Assembly: GCA_031291675.1 (NCBI GenBank)
Contig: JARLIO010000099.1
Location: 1 to 64,000 of the forward strand
From: Azospirillaceae bacterium
GTDB lineage: Bacteria; Pseudomonadota; Alphaproteobacteria; Azospirillales; Azospirillaceae
DNA: 64,000 bases
Reading direction: 5' to 3'
Made by a program: the position numbers and the translations under genes. Shown piece by piece: positions 13,026 to 22,768 of the stretch. The notes beneath the pieces were generated by a model, which was given only the letters and a program-made list of their open reading frames with translations, was not told where the DNA came from and made no database searches. Position 1 is the stretch's first letter. Every line of letters starts with the position of its first letter.

Positions 13026-13130
13026 AAAGTGGCTGTAGGCGTTGGTTGAGCCGATTTCAGCGGTGACGACGGTGATGCCGGGACAGTCGAAAGATTTGGC
13101 CGCGACCAGGACCGTCGCGGCCGGCTGGAT

Positions 13131-14180
13131 CTAAGCCAGGCAGTTCTTCAAGGCAATCAGTCCCAGACACGGTTGGCGCGTGTCGACGCAGCACAGCGTC
13201 GTATCGGGCAGCGCGAGCCGCGCTGTCCGGGGCCGCAATGCCGGCCGCAACGCCAGATCGATCGCAAATAGGTCCAGCAGCATGACGGGATCATCGGCCG
13301 CCGAGGGCTCGACAAAACGCTGAAACAGTGCGACGGCAGCGCTGCTATCGTCGGTCCTGCTGTCCTTGGGGCCGCTGTCCTTGGGGCCGCCGCCCGTGGG
13401 GGCGTCGGCCCGCAAAATCGACGCGCCGGCGCGTCCAATCCGGCCCAGCAAGCTCGACAAATAGCGGGAGTCCGCGCTGTGCGCTGGAGGACACATGGCA
13501 GATGCGGCATCCCAGCGCGCTTCGGCAGCGTGCCGTAAGACTGTGGCCAGGGGATGGACCGGTGGGTCCATCGCCTCGGCGGGCGGTGACAAGGCGACAA
13601 AGCGGTGTTTCAGCTTGATCAATTCCCAGTGCGCGACGTTGGTCCCGGGATCGATCATCAGCGCGCGATCGAATGCCGCCGCCGCCGCCGCCGCGAACTG
13701 GGGCACGCCCAAAGTTTCGCCCAAAACGGCGTAGCCCGCCGACCGATCCGGTGCGAGCGCGATCGACCGCTGGTGTGCGGCCAACGCCAGGTCCTCGCGT
13801 CCCACCAAGGTTGCGATCACGCCAAGCGCGGACCACCCGGCCGCGTGGGTCGGCTTGACGGCCAACGCGCGCCGGTACCAGCGCAACGCCCCGACCCAAT
13901 CCCCACGCCGAGCCGACATGTCGCCGACATTGCCAAGCGCGGTTACCTCGGCGGGATCGAGCCGCAACAAGGCGCGCCGTAGCGTCGCTGCTTCAGCCCA
14001 TTGGCTCTGCTTTTGCGCCAAGATCGCCAGCGTCTGAAGCGATGCCGTCAGCAGGCGCAGCGCCGCCTGCGGATTTGGACAAAGGCTCATGCTTCGGCGC
14101 GCCATGGTTTCGACGAGGACATCGTCGTTTGCCATAAGCTGCTCGACCGCGACAGTGGTCAGGTCATCCCCATCGTTCAT
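13131..14180 (-). CDS. tetratricopeptide-repeat protein, N-terminal part of a split TPR-DUF5672 gene
   Basis: 349 residues from an ATG at 14180 preceded by AAGGGG; a TTG at 14252 is less likely. Residues about 60-165 form TPR-like helical pairs (for example ALGNVGDMSARRGDWVGALR, WYRRALAVKPTHAAGWSALG and AHQRSIALAPDRSAGYAVLG). A short repeated linker GPKDSGPKDS follows the repeats. The C-terminus LALPDTTLCCVDTRQPCLG is the beginning of a DUF5672 domain whose remainder lies beyond the TAG stop in the same frame (12435-13130). The intact protein would be about 580 residues: TPRs for protein contacts and a glycosyltransferase-like domain. I infer a nonsense mutation or a sequence error rather than two natural genes. 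Confidence 0.7.
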   Translation of the reverse strand: MNDGDDLTTVAVEQLMANDDVLVETMARRSMSLCPNPQAALRLLTASLQTLAILAQKQSQWAEAATLRRALLRLDPAEVTALGNVGDMSARRGDWVGALRWYRRALAVKPTHAAGWSALGVIATLVGREDLALAAHQRSIALAPDRSAGYAVLGETLGVPQFAAAAAAAFDRALMIDPGTNVAHWELIKLKHRFVALSPPAEAMDPPVHPLATVLRHAAEARWDAASAMCPPAHSADSRYLSSLLGRIGRAGASILRADAPTGGGPKDSGPKDSRTDDSSAAVALFQRFVEPSAADDPVMLLDLFAIDLALRPALRPRTARLALPDTTLCCVDTRQPCLGLIALKNCLA

Positions 14181-14482
14181 CAGTTCGCCCCTTGACGGTG
14201 ACCCGGCGCCGCCTGGCAGGTCGTCGTTGATTCGATTCGGAAAAAGCTGCAAATCGGCAATCGCAGCTACTGGACGCGGCCATAACGTAAACGCACTCGC
14301 CTTTTAGTAAGGATGTCGACTGTCGTGAGGCAGTCAATAGAAAATGAAAGACATTTGCGTGTTGCTTGGTGGCGCGCCAGCATGATTGAGCGAACGTGGT
14401 GAAGCACCGACGCACAGTAAAGTGGCCCGGCTTGTTCTGGGGATTTCTACCTTGGGGCATGTGGTTCACCCGGGCTCTTAAC

Positions 14483-14504
14483 GGGCGGGCACGGAGGCCC
14501 GCCC
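14483..14504. repeat. REP-like palindrome
   Basis: GGGCGGGC and GCCCGCCC form a perfect 8-bp stem around the loop ACGGAG. The loop is the reverse complement of the loop in the element at 15214-15237, so the two are related elements in opposite orientation. Confidence 0.7.
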
Positions 14505-15213
14505 CACCGACTATCGTTACCGGGGATGTGTCAACATCATCGCGGGTCGGTATAACACCTCTTGCCGCGACATCACCGGCAGGCCTTTTGGGCATCGCGG
14601 CCGTTGTGTGTCGCGCATTCAACACGCCGCAAACGAGCCTCCGGTGTGTCGTATTTCAGGGAATAATCAATTAAAAGTGTAAAATCTCAGCGATAACTAC
14701 AATTATTCAAGAGTGTCGTCAGATCGTCTTGGTGTTTTTCTGTCGCGGCAGCTCATCCTGGTCGTAATAGTAGTATTCGTTTGAAACGAATTGATGGCTT
14801 TTCGGCGATGTCGTCGATTGCAGGCCGGAACGTCGGCTCAAAATGAGCGACAACCGATTGGCAGAGTCGTAAACTATCGGCGCTCATCGGTAATGCTCGC
14901 ATTTGAGCAAAAATTGACTTTGTGTTAGTCGAAAACGCGTGGCGGTCGCCCCGGGCTTTCGGAGGGATGTCTTTGTGCCTTCGGCGATCATCGCGCCGCG
15001 GCAGCGGTCGAGGAAAGTCATGGTTGAACGCGATGCGATGGCCTGGGCCGAAATGACAGGCCGAACGGAAAGTTTCGGCTGGATTCCCGGATTTATACCA
15101 AAGCCTTGTCGATTGATGACCTGCCCTTGGGTGCCGGATGGAACGACAGAGATCGAATTTCGTTAGCCGCCCACCGGCCTGGGGCTGACCCGCGAGGAAT
15201 GAAACTTCGCAGC

Positions 15214-15237
15214 GGCGCGGGCCTCCGTGCCCGCGCC
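15214..15237. repeat. REP-like palindrome
   Basis: GGCGCGGGC and GCCCGCGCC form a perfect 9-bp stem with loop CTCCGT, just upstream of the chemoreceptor start at 15273. Related to the element at 14483-14504. Confidence 0.7.
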
Positions 15238-15272
15238 ACCGTCTCTTTCTAGACCCGCAGTATGGAGCTGAA

Positions 15273-17351
15273 ATGCGTATCAAGACTGTCTTCCTCCTTG
15301 GCTTCACGGCCGTCGCAATTCCGGGGCTGATCGCGTCCGTCTGGCTGGCGATGAATGCCCGGTCGAACTATGCGCGGGCATCGGAGGCCACGGCGACGGC
15401 ACGCTTGCTGAACAATTCGCTGCGGGCCGAGTCCGCGGTCTCCGTCGAGCTCGGTCAGATGAGCACGGTTGCTCTGGCGCCGTCCCCCGATCTGCCGGCA
15501 CTGGATGCCAGTTCCGCGGATGATGACAATGCCATCGAGGCGACGCGGCTCAGCCTCGATCCGGGATCGCCGCAAGCTGCCGTGCTCCGCGACGTGGTGA
15601 CGGCCGTGAAGGCCTTGCGCCAGCGGACCAGGGAGGCGGCCGGCCACCCGGTTGACGCCCGCGATAAGGCGCTGCTGGTCGATCTTGTCGCTGCCGGTGC
15701 GAATTTGCCCAATCAGATCGACCAGGTGACGATCAGCGCGGAAAATGCGATGCAAACGACGTCCCCGGCGATTGCCGCCATCGCCGCGATTGCCCGGCAG
15801 GTCACCGAATTGCGCAAATATGTCGGGCAACGCAGTCTGGTGATGAACGGATGGCTCGGCGGCCAGGCGTACGACGCGGCCGGGATCGAGCAGGCTCGGG
15901 GCCTGACCGGCCGGGTGGAGCAGATCTGGCAGACCGCCGAGCGGATGATGGATGCGGCCCCGGCCGGACCGACGGTTGCCGAGGTCCGCAAGACGCTGGA
16001 GACCGGCTATTTCAAGGATGCCATCCCCCGTTACGAGACCATCATGCAGGTCGCCCGATCCCGGCTGGCTGTTGCGCCGGGCGCCGCGGTCCCGGGGTGG
16101 CCGTCGACCCTGGCCGAGTTCCGTGCCTGGAACGTGCCGGCGATGAAGGGGTTGCTGCCCTTGCGCGATGCCGCGCTCGACGCGGCGGTCCAGCGCGGCG
16201 AAAGCGAGGCCGGCACCGCCTGGCAACAGCTGGTCGCCGCGTGCACCATGGCGCTGGCGGCACTGGGCTTTGCGGTTGCCGGTGCGGTCGTCGTTCTTCG
16301 TCGCCTGATCCAGCCGGTGGGAATCGCCACCGCGCTGGTCAAAAGGATCGCCGGCGGTGAACTGACCCTCGATGTTCCCTATCGTGACCGGTCCGACGAG
16401 ATCGGCGAGCTCGCCGGTGCGGTCGAGGTGCTCCGCATCGCCTCGCTCGAGCGGGTCGAATTGGCGGCGGCCCAGAAGGCCGAGAACGCGACGAAGGAGC
16501 GCCGGGCACAGGTGATGGCGGGACTGACCCGCAACTTCGAAGCCAAGGTCGGGGCCCTGGTCAAGGCCCTGTCCTCGTCAGCAAGCGGGATGCAGACGAC
16601 CGCTCAATCGATGTCCGCCACCGCTGAAGAGACCAACAACCAGGCGATGACCGTGGCCACGTCGGCCGAACGGACCTCGGCGAATGTCCAGACCGTCGCC
16701 AGTGCAACCGAGGAACTGTCCTCCTCGAGCCAGGAAATCTCGCGCCAGGTGGTGCAATCAACCAGGATCGCCAGCCAGGCCGTCGAGGATGCCCGGCAGA
16801 CCGACGCGACCGTCCAGGCGCTGGCAAGCGCGGCGCAAAAAATTGGCGAAGTCGTCAAGCTGATCAGCGATATCGCCAGCCAGACCAACCTGCTCGCCCT
16901 CAATGCCACGATCGAAGCCGCGCGTGCCGGCGAACACGGCAAGGGTTTTGCTGTTGTTGCGACCGAGGTCAAGAGCCTGGCCAACCAGACCGCGACGGCG
17001 ACCGACGACATTGCGGGGCAGATCACCCAGATCCAGGCCGCCACGCAACAGGCGGTCGTGGCGATCCGCGCGATCGGCGTCACGATCTCGGAGATCAACG
17101 CGATCGCCACCGCCATCGCCTCGGCTGTCGAAGAACAGGGGGCGGCGACACAGGAAATCGCCCGCAATGTTCAGCAGGCGGCGCAGGCCACGCAGGAGGT
17201 TACCGGCAACATCGCCGGCGTCAAACAGGCCTCGGAGGAAACCGGGGTCGCGGCCGGACAGGTTCTGAATGCGGCCACCGAGGTTCTGCAACTCTCCACC
17301 GACCTTCATACCGAGGTTGACGGCTTTCTGACCGGGATCAAGGTTGCGTGA
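15273..17351 (+). CDS. methyl-accepting chemotaxis protein with large periplasmic domain
   Basis: 692 residues. The first transmembrane helix is near residues 5-26 and the second near 317-345 ([17 protein letters not shown]). They enclose a periplasmic sensor region of about 290 residues that is mostly helical and has no motif I can name. A HAMP segment follows (near 345-400, [20 protein letters not shown]), then a long cytoplasmic signalling domain with the hairpin tip [20 protein letters not shown] near 534 that contacts CheA and CheW. No C-terminal CheR-docking pentapeptide is seen. The gene has its own upstream region and ends 125 bases before the UbiD gene. The ligand is unknown. Confidence 0.93.
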   Translation: MRIKTVFLLGFTAVAIPGLIASVWLAMNARSNYARASEATATARLLNNSLRAESAVSVELGQMSTVALAPSPDLPALDASSADDDNAIEATRLSLDPGSPQAAVLRDVVTAVKALRQRTREAAGHPVDARDKALLVDLVAAGANLPNQIDQVTISAENAMQTTSPAIAAIAAIARQVTELRKYVGQRSLVMNGWLGGQAYDAAGIEQARGLTGRVEQIWQTAERMMDAAPAGPTVAEVRKTLETGYFKDAIPRYETIMQVARSRLAVAPGAAVPGWPSTLAEFRAWNVPAMKGLLPLRDAALDAAVQRGESEAGTAWQQLVAACTMALAALGFAVAGAVVVLRRLIQPVGIATALVKRIAGGELTLDVPYRDRSDEIGELAGAVEVLRIASLERVELAAAQKAENATKERRAQVMAGLTRNFEAKVGALVKALSSSASGMQTTAQSMSATAEETNNQAMTVATSAERTSANVQTVASATEELSSSSQEISRQVVQSTRIASQAVEDARQTDATVQALASAAQKIGEVVKLISDIASQTNLLALNATIEAARAGEHGKGFAVVATEVKSLANQTATATDDIAGQITQIQAATQQAVVAIRAIGVTISEINAIATAIASAVEEQGAATQEIARNVQQAAQATQEVTGNIAGVKQASEETGVAAGQVLNAATEVLQLSTDLHTEVDGFLTGIKVA

Positions 17352-17476
17352 GGGGCGCCGCACCAGCCGGGGCCGACCATGGGGTTGACACGATCCCGGC
17401 TGGTGCGACTGTTTCTCCACAAGCGTTCCCGCCCGTTCCTGCCGGAACGATCCCCATCGCAACAGGAGCTACCCCT

Positions 17477-18892
17477 ATGCTGGCACAGACCGGCGCGTTG
17501 TCCGGGACCCCGAGGTCCCCTGCGGTGCTGACGCTGCGCGCGTGGCTCGATCGCCTCGCCGCGACGAACCGCTTGAGCGTGATGCGCCCCGGGGTCGACC
17601 TGGTGCATCAGCTTGCCGCCATCGCCAATCGCCTGGACGGCAAGACAGCCAGCTTCTTCCCGCATCCCGGCGGGCATACCGGCTCCGTGGTGTCGGGCCT
17701 GGTGTCGAGCCGGGCCTGGATGGCCGAGGCCCTGGGCGTGCCGCCGGACGCGCTGGTCCACCATATGCAGGCTGCGGCAGCCAATCCGAGGCCCTGGCGC
17801 GAGGTCGCGGATGCCCCGGCCCAGGAGGTCGTCCATAGCGGTGCGATCGATTTGCTCAAGCTGCTGCCGATCCCGACCCATAACGAGTTTGACAGTGGCC
17901 CCTATATCTCGGCGGGCCTGACGATCGCCCGCGATCCCGAAACCGGGGTCCAGAATGTCGCGATTCATCGTTGCCAGATCAGCGGGCCGGACCGTATCGG
18001 CATCCTGTTGTTGCCCCGGCATACCGACCAGTTCTTCCGCAAGGCGGAATCCCTCGGGCAGGGACTGGAGGTTGCGCTGGTCATCGGTGTCGATCCGGCG
18101 ATATTGCTGTCGTCCCAGGCCATCGTCCCGCTCGGCCAGGACGAACTGGCCATCGCGGGTGCGTTGCGCGGGGCGCCGCTGGATGTCGTGCGCTGCAGGA
18201 CCAACGCGGTGCGTGTGCCCGCCGAGGCTGAGATCGTGATCGAGGGCCGCCTGCTGCCGTATACGCGTGAGCCCGAGGGGCCGTTCGGCGAGTTTCCGCA
18301 GTATTACGGCGAGCGGGCCGACCGCCATGTGCTGCAGGTGGACGCGGTCACGCACCGGACCAGGCCGATCTTCCACACCATCGTCGGCGGCGGGCTCGAG
18401 CATCTGTTGCTGGGCGCGATTCCGCGCGAGGCGACGATTTTGGCGACGTTGCAGCGCAATTTCCCCGGCGTCCAGGACGTGCATCTGTCGTTGGGCGGGG
18501 TTGGCCGTTACCACCTCTATGTCAAGCTGAAGAAGACCCAAAATGGCGAGGGCAAGAATGTCCTGCTGGGGGCATTCGCCGCTCATTACGACATCAAGCA
18601 CGCCGTCGTCGTGGACAGCGACGTCGATATCCACGACCCGGCCGAGGTCGAGTGGGCGATCTCGACCCGGTTCCAGGCAGATCGTGACCTGGTGATCATA
18701 TCGAACAGCCAGGGCTCGAAACTGGACCCGTCGACCGACCGCGGGGTCGGGGCGAAGATGGGCCTCGATGCCACGATTCCGGTGGATGCGCCGCCGATGA
18801 AGTATCGGCGCATCGCGGTCCCGGGCGAAGCTGCCGTGGATTTGCAGGCGATGATCGCGCCGGGCGTCGATTGGCACGCCGCGCTGACGTGA
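17477..18892 (+). CDS. UbiD family prenyl-FMN-dependent decarboxylase
   Basis: 471 residues from the ATG at 17477, set by AGGAG eight bases upstream. UbiD enzymes reversibly decarboxylate aromatic or unsaturated acids using prenylated FMN made by UbiX. Typical elements are present: the N-terminal FFPHPGGHTGSVVSGLVSSR, the cofactor-binding region NVAIHRCQ near 160, the acidic active-site segment REPEGPFGEFPQYYGE near 262-277, and the C-terminal SRGL-like tail NSQGSKLDPS. No ubiX is beside it, and no other ubiquinone gene, so both ubiquinone synthesis and aromatic degradation are possible. A convergent MFS carrier of the metabolite:proton symporter type ends 27 bases away and could carry the substrate; that is inference from position. 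Confidence 0.9.
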   Translation: MLAQTGALSGTPRSPAVLTLRAWLDRLAATNRLSVMRPGVDLVHQLAAIANRLDGKTASFFPHPGGHTGSVVSGLVSSRAWMAEALGVPPDALVHHMQAAAANPRPWREVADAPAQEVVHSGAIDLLKLLPIPTHNEFDSGPYISAGLTIARDPETGVQNVAIHRCQISGPDRIGILLLPRHTDQFFRKAESLGQGLEVALVIGVDPAILLSSQAIVPLGQDELAIAGALRGAPLDVVRCRTNAVRVPAEAEIVIEGRLLPYTREPEGPFGEFPQYYGERADRHVLQVDAVTHRTRPIFHTIVGGGLEHLLLGAIPREATILATLQRNFPGVQDVHLSLGGVGRYHLYVKLKKTQNGEGKNVLLGAFAAHYDIKHAVVVDSDVDIHDPAEVEWAISTRFQADRDLVIISNSQGSKLDPSTDRGVGAKMGLDATIPVDAPPMKYRRIAVPGEAAVDLQAMIAPGVDWHAALT

Positions 18893-18903
18893 TCCCTCGG
18901 GAG

Positions 18904-18927
18904 GGGGCCGACCTGCCGGTCAGCCCC
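18904..18927. terminator. bidirectional terminator between convergent UbiD and MFS genes
   Basis: GGGGCCGACC and GGTCAGCCCC form a 10-bp stem with one mismatch and loop TGCC, followed by TTT on the plus strand. It lies between the two convergent stop codons and overlaps the last codons of the MFS gene. Confidence 0.55.
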
Positions 18928-20260
18928 TTTCGAGATTGCCTTTGGTCTCGGGAATGATCAGCGCGCCGATGACGTAGAGCAGGGAAACCGCCGTCGCGAA
19001 GATCGCCAACGTCATCGGCAGCCCCTCCGGCCCGTTCGAAACCAGCGACACCGCCGTGGGCATCATGCCGCCGATCGCGAAACCAACATTCCAGGACAAC
19101 CCGGTGCCGGTGGCGCGCAGATCCGTCGGGAACCGTTCATTCAGGAAGATCAGGATCGGCCCATAGCTGCCATTGGCGAGAAAGGCGATCGCCATGACGC
19201 ACAGCGCCATCGAGGTCATATCGGTCAGTTTCGCCAATGTCAGGAACAGGATCGGGAACGCGACCACACGCGTCACGCCGCTCCACAACAAAACGGGCTT
19301 GCGGCCGACATGCTGGCTGATCTCACCGAACAGCGTGGCCCCCGCGGCGGCCGCGACGCTCGCGCCGATCAGCACAATCGCGGCGACGCGACCCGGGGCA
19401 TGATTGACCAGATTGAGAAACGTCGGCAGGTATCCGGAGGTCAGGTAATAACCGGCGCCGGCCCCCAGCGTCATGATGGTGTTGACAAAAAAGATCCCGG
19501 CATAGCGCCGGGCGAACAAGCGGCGGAGCGGTGAACCGGGAACCACGGTTTCCGGCTGGAGCGCTTTCTTGCGGGCGGCGGCCTTGAAGGCCGGGGATTC
19601 TTGAAGATGGCGGAACAGCAACAACCCGACGACCGATGTCAGCAGGCCGGAAAAAAACATCAGGCGCCACCCCCATTCGGCGAAGGCGTCGCCCGGGGCC
19701 AGCAGGGTCACGACGTAGAACACCAGCGAAGCGAATAAGCCCCCCATCGCCGATCCGCCGCCGCCGACGACGCCGGACATCAGCCCGCGCCACCGTTCCG
19801 GCACCGACTCGGTGCCGATCGTGTGGGATGAGGCGACGACCCCGCCGACGAACAAACCCTGGATCAGACGAAACAACAAGAACAGGCCGGACGCGCTCCA
19901 GCCGATTTGCGCCACCGAGGGCAGCAGTCCGAAAATGGCGGTGCACACGCCGACGCCAACGACGGCGATCATCAAGGCCCGTCTGCGGCCCTTGCGATCG
20001 GCATACGAGCCGAAAAGGGCTGAACCCAGCGGTCGGACCAGAAGCGTGACCGCAAAAGCGGCATAGGCGCCCGCCAGCGACAGCATCGGCTCCGTCGCCG
20101 GGAAAAACAGCCGGCCCACGATCGGCGCGACGTAAAGCAGGATAAACAGATCGAACAGATCCAGGCTCCAGCCGAACAGAGCCGCAGCGGCGGCCAGGGC
20201 GGTCTGTCGCCGGGTCGGAACCGCAAGGGGCAAAGCCTCTGGGTCGGATATCGCGGACAT
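18920..20260 (-). CDS. MFS transporter of the metabolite:H+ symporter type
   Basis: 446 residues from the ATG at 20260, supported by GGGGAG seven bases upstream. Twelve hydrophobic segments are present. The loop SYADRKGRRRALMI after helix 2 and the mid-protein segment IGTESVPERWRGLMSG match the sugar/metabolite:H+ symporter branch (MHS, relatives of ShiA, ProP and aromatic acid carriers). The acidic DLFDLFILLY in helix 1 is also typical. The protein would import an organic acid with protons across the inner membrane. It is convergent with the UbiD-type decarboxylase, which makes an aromatic or unsaturated acid a reasonable guess, though unproven. Confidence 0.85.
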   Translation of the reverse strand: MSAISDPEALPLAVPTRRQTALAAAAALFGWSLDLFDLFILLYVAPIVGRLFFPATEPMLSLAGAYAAFAVTLLVRPLGSALFGSYADRKGRRRALMIAVVGVGVCTAIFGLLPSVAQIGWSASGLFLLFRLIQGLFVGGVVASSHTIGTESVPERWRGLMSGVVGGGGSAMGGLFASLVFYVVTLLAPGDAFAEWGWRLMFFSGLLTSVVGLLLFRHLQESPAFKAAARKKALQPETVVPGSPLRRLFARRYAGIFFVNTIMTLGAGAGYYLTSGYLPTFLNLVNHAPGRVAAIVLIGASVAAAAGATLFGEISQHVGRKPVLLWSGVTRVVAFPILFLTLAKLTDMTSMALCVMAIAFLANGSYGPILIFLNERFPTDLRATGTGLSWNVGFAIGGMMPTAVSLVSNGPEGLPMTLAIFATAVSLLYVIGALIIPETKGNLERG

Positions 20261-20560
20261 CGTCTTCTCCCCTTTACCCGGAAAGTCGCGGCAACCCTGC
20301 CGGAAGTCATAAAGAACCATACCCAAACGCTCGTGAGGGTGAAAGTTTCGATATGCTTTGAGGGGGCGCAATGTCCACGACGGAAAATTCGAGGACATTT
20401 GTTGTATTTTCTCGTCATGCTTGAGCACGATGAAGCTTTTGCCGATTTATATCAATCCGCTGTGGTCGTGACCGATCAAAGCACAGCCTCAGGCGCCGGC
20501 GCGCTCCTCCGGGCGCTTGGCTCCGCGCCCCCGGGACGCGCCGTCGCCGTCGCGACCGGG

Positions 20561-20597
20561 ACCAGCCCGCCATGAGCAAAGATCATGGCGGGCTGGT
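20561..20597. terminator. long hairpin directly after kup
   Basis: A perfect 15-bp stem (ACCAGCCCGCCATGA with its complement) and a 7-base loop begin one base after the kup stop codon. No T-run follows on the minus strand, so the hairpin may act as a transcript-end stabiliser rather than a classic terminator. Confidence 0.55.
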
Positions 20598-20598
20598 A

Positions 20599-22557
20599 TC
20601 AAATCTCGACACGAAAGCCAACCTCCATCACCGCCTTGGGAGGCAGGTGGAAATAGTCGGGCGACCGTAAACTCATCCGGTTGAGAAAGTTGAAGATGGC
20701 CCAGATCGGTGGGCTCAGTGCCGAATGCTTCTGCCGCCGGACGATGCTTTCGTGGGCAATGTAGTAGTGAACATTGTCCCGACAAAATTCCAGGCCCAGC
20801 TTGGCGCAACCCCGTATGGCGGTGGCGATGTCGGGCCGCTGCATGAAGCCGATCTTGACTGTGATCCGATGAAATCCATGGCCCAGGCTTTGGATTTCCA
20901 GCCGTTCCGACGCCGAAATTCGGGGTCGGCGCGTCGGCACGACGGTCAGAAGGACGACATTTTCATGCAGGACGCGGTTATGGGCCACATGGTGCAGGAT
21001 CATGGGGGAGACGCGGTCCACCTGCCGGGTGACAAAGACCCCGCAGCCGGGAAGCCGCGCCACGAGCGTCTCGTCCAGATGGGCCAGAAAATCCGAGAGG
21101 GGTATCGCCTCGCGGGCAATATGGTCGGCGGTGATGCTGGTCCCGAGCCGCCAGGCAATCATTATGGTGGCCACCAGGCTACCGATCGCCAGCGGCAGCC
21201 AGCCGCCATCGGCGATCTTGGTGGCATTGGCGAGCATGAAGGTGGCGTCGATGGCACCGAACAACGCGGTCACAGCGCCGGCCAGCGCGGCCGGCCAGCG
21301 CCACAGATGGCGCATGACGTCGTGCAACAGGATCGTGGTGATCAGCATCGTGCCCGAGACCGCGATACCATAAGCCGCGGCCAGGCTGTCCGAGGTCCGG
21401 AATGTGATCACCACGGCCAGCGTGCCGCACATCAGCGCCCAATTGACGACACTGATATAGATCTGGCCATAGGCGAGGCTGGAGGTCGAGACCACCTGCA
21501 TCCGCGGCGACAGACGCATGATCATGGCCTGGCGCGTCAGCGAGAAAACACCGGAGATCAGGGCCTGGCTGGCGATCACGGTGGCGGCCGTGGCGAGTAT
21601 GACGATCGGCAGCACCAAGGCCGGAGGCGCCAGTTTGAAGAACGGGTTGTCGGCCGCGTCGGGGTGCTGCAGCAACAGAGCGCCCTGGCCGAAATAGTTC
21701 AGCAGCAAAGCCGGGAATACCAGGCCGAACCAGGCGATCCGGATCGCCCGGGCCGAAAAATGCCCCATGTCGGCATACAACGCCTCGGCCCCGGTCAGCG
21801 CCAGAAAGGTGGCGCCGAACACGGCGAAGGACACCGTCGGCGCCTGGATCAGGAAATCGACAGCATAGCGTGGATTGATGGCCTCCAGGATCTGCGGGGC
21901 TTCGACGATGCCGCGGATCCCCAGAACGCCGATGATGACAAACCAGCCGGCCATGACGGGTCCGAACAACTTGCCGATCGCGGCGGTGCCAAAGCGCTGG
22001 ATCAGGAACAGGCCGATCAGGATCACCAGGGTTGCCGGCACGATGACGCCACCGACATTGGGGACGGCGACCTTGAGGCCTTCCACAGCCGAGAGCACCG
22101 AGATCGCGGGCGTAATGATGCCATCGCCGAACAGCAGCGCGGCCCCGCAGACGCCGATCACGACCAGGAAGGGCAGCCGGTGCCCGGGGGAGGAAATCGG
22201 CACCGTGACCAGCGACAGCAGGGCCAGGATCCCGCCCTCACCGTCATTGTCGGCGTTCATCACGATCGTGACGTATTTGAGCGCGACGACGATGGTCAGC
22301 GCCCAGAAAATCAGGCTGATGATGCCCATGACGGCAGGTGTCATCGAGGGTGCCGGACCCGCGGCGCGGATCGCGACCTGGAACGCATAGAGCGGTGACG
22401 TGCCGATATCGCCGAAGACGACCCCCAGGGCCCCAAGGGCGGCAACCCGCCACGACCCGTGATGCGCCCCCGGAGGCGGTGGATCGGCGGCGAGACCGTC
22501 CCGCGGTTCCTGCAAAGCGAGCCGGGCGGTGGATGCCAAAGGCGCGGATACCATCAT
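20599..22557 (-). CDS. kup: Kup-type potassium uptake protein
   Basis: 652 residues, the family's usual length (about 620-660). The N-terminal half has the Kup signatures GALGVVFGDIGTSPLYAFQV near 41 and ADNDGEGGILALLSLV near 101, followed by about twelve membrane segments, and a C-terminal cytoplasmic domain of roughly 160 residues. Kup proteins take up potassium with protons across the inner membrane and matter most at low pH. The start has two consecutive ATGs with GGGAG upstream. The gene stands alone: its 5' neighbour is more than 200 bases away and its 3' end has a strong hairpin. Confidence 0.95.
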   Translation of the reverse strand: MMVSAPLASTARLALQEPRDGLAADPPPPGAHHGSWRVAALGALGVVFGDIGTSPLYAFQVAIRAAGPAPSMTPAVMGIISLIFWALTIVVALKYVTIVMNADNDGEGGILALLSLVTVPISSPGHRLPFLVVIGVCGAALLFGDGIITPAISVLSAVEGLKVAVPNVGGVIVPATLVILIGLFLIQRFGTAAIGKLFGPVMAGWFVIIGVLGIRGIVEAPQILEAINPRYAVDFLIQAPTVSFAVFGATFLALTGAEALYADMGHFSARAIRIAWFGLVFPALLLNYFGQGALLLQHPDAADNPFFKLAPPALVLPIVILATAATVIASQALISGVFSLTRQAMIMRLSPRMQVVSTSSLAYGQIYISVVNWALMCGTLAVVITFRTSDSLAAAYGIAVSGTMLITTILLHDVMRHLWRWPAALAGAVTALFGAIDATFMLANATKIADGGWLPLAIGSLVATIMIAWRLGTSITADHIAREAIPLSDFLAHLDETLVARLPGCGVFVTRQVDRVSPMILHHVAHNRVLHENVVLLTVVPTRRPRISASERLEIQSLGHGFHRITVKIGFMQRPDIATAIRGCAKLGLEFCRDNVHYYIAHESIVRRQKHSALSPPIWAIFNFLNRMSLRSPDYFHLPPKAVMEVGFRVEI

Positions 22558-22768
22558 CGGTCACTCCCGAAGTCGGAACGGGGATAGGATCAATGCTCGC
22601 CGGTGATCACAGCGGCGGTGTGTGCCGCTGAAACAAAATTGTCGAATAGATCGGGTGATCACGGGGGTGATGTCGGCCGACGCTGTCGTTACCGCTCCGG
22701 TGTAACAGAGGGATCCGCTTCGACAAACAGATTTTGCAACCAGTCTGGATTGATGCTGATCGCCCTCA

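Larger units (their letters stand above)
14181..15272. other. long intergenic region with two REP-like hairpins
   Basis: About 1.1 kb without a supported gene. It holds two related GC-rich palindromes (14483-14504 and 15214-15237) and AT-richer DNA between them. Short open frames on both strands give no recognisable protein. Confidence 0.5.

Noticed and set aside
13131-13133. TAG as a pyrrolysine or other recoded codon
   Set aside because: Nothing in the window suggests pyrrolysine genes, and the other genes use TAG as an ordinary stop (for example the recombinase and mgsA). A nonsense change is simpler.
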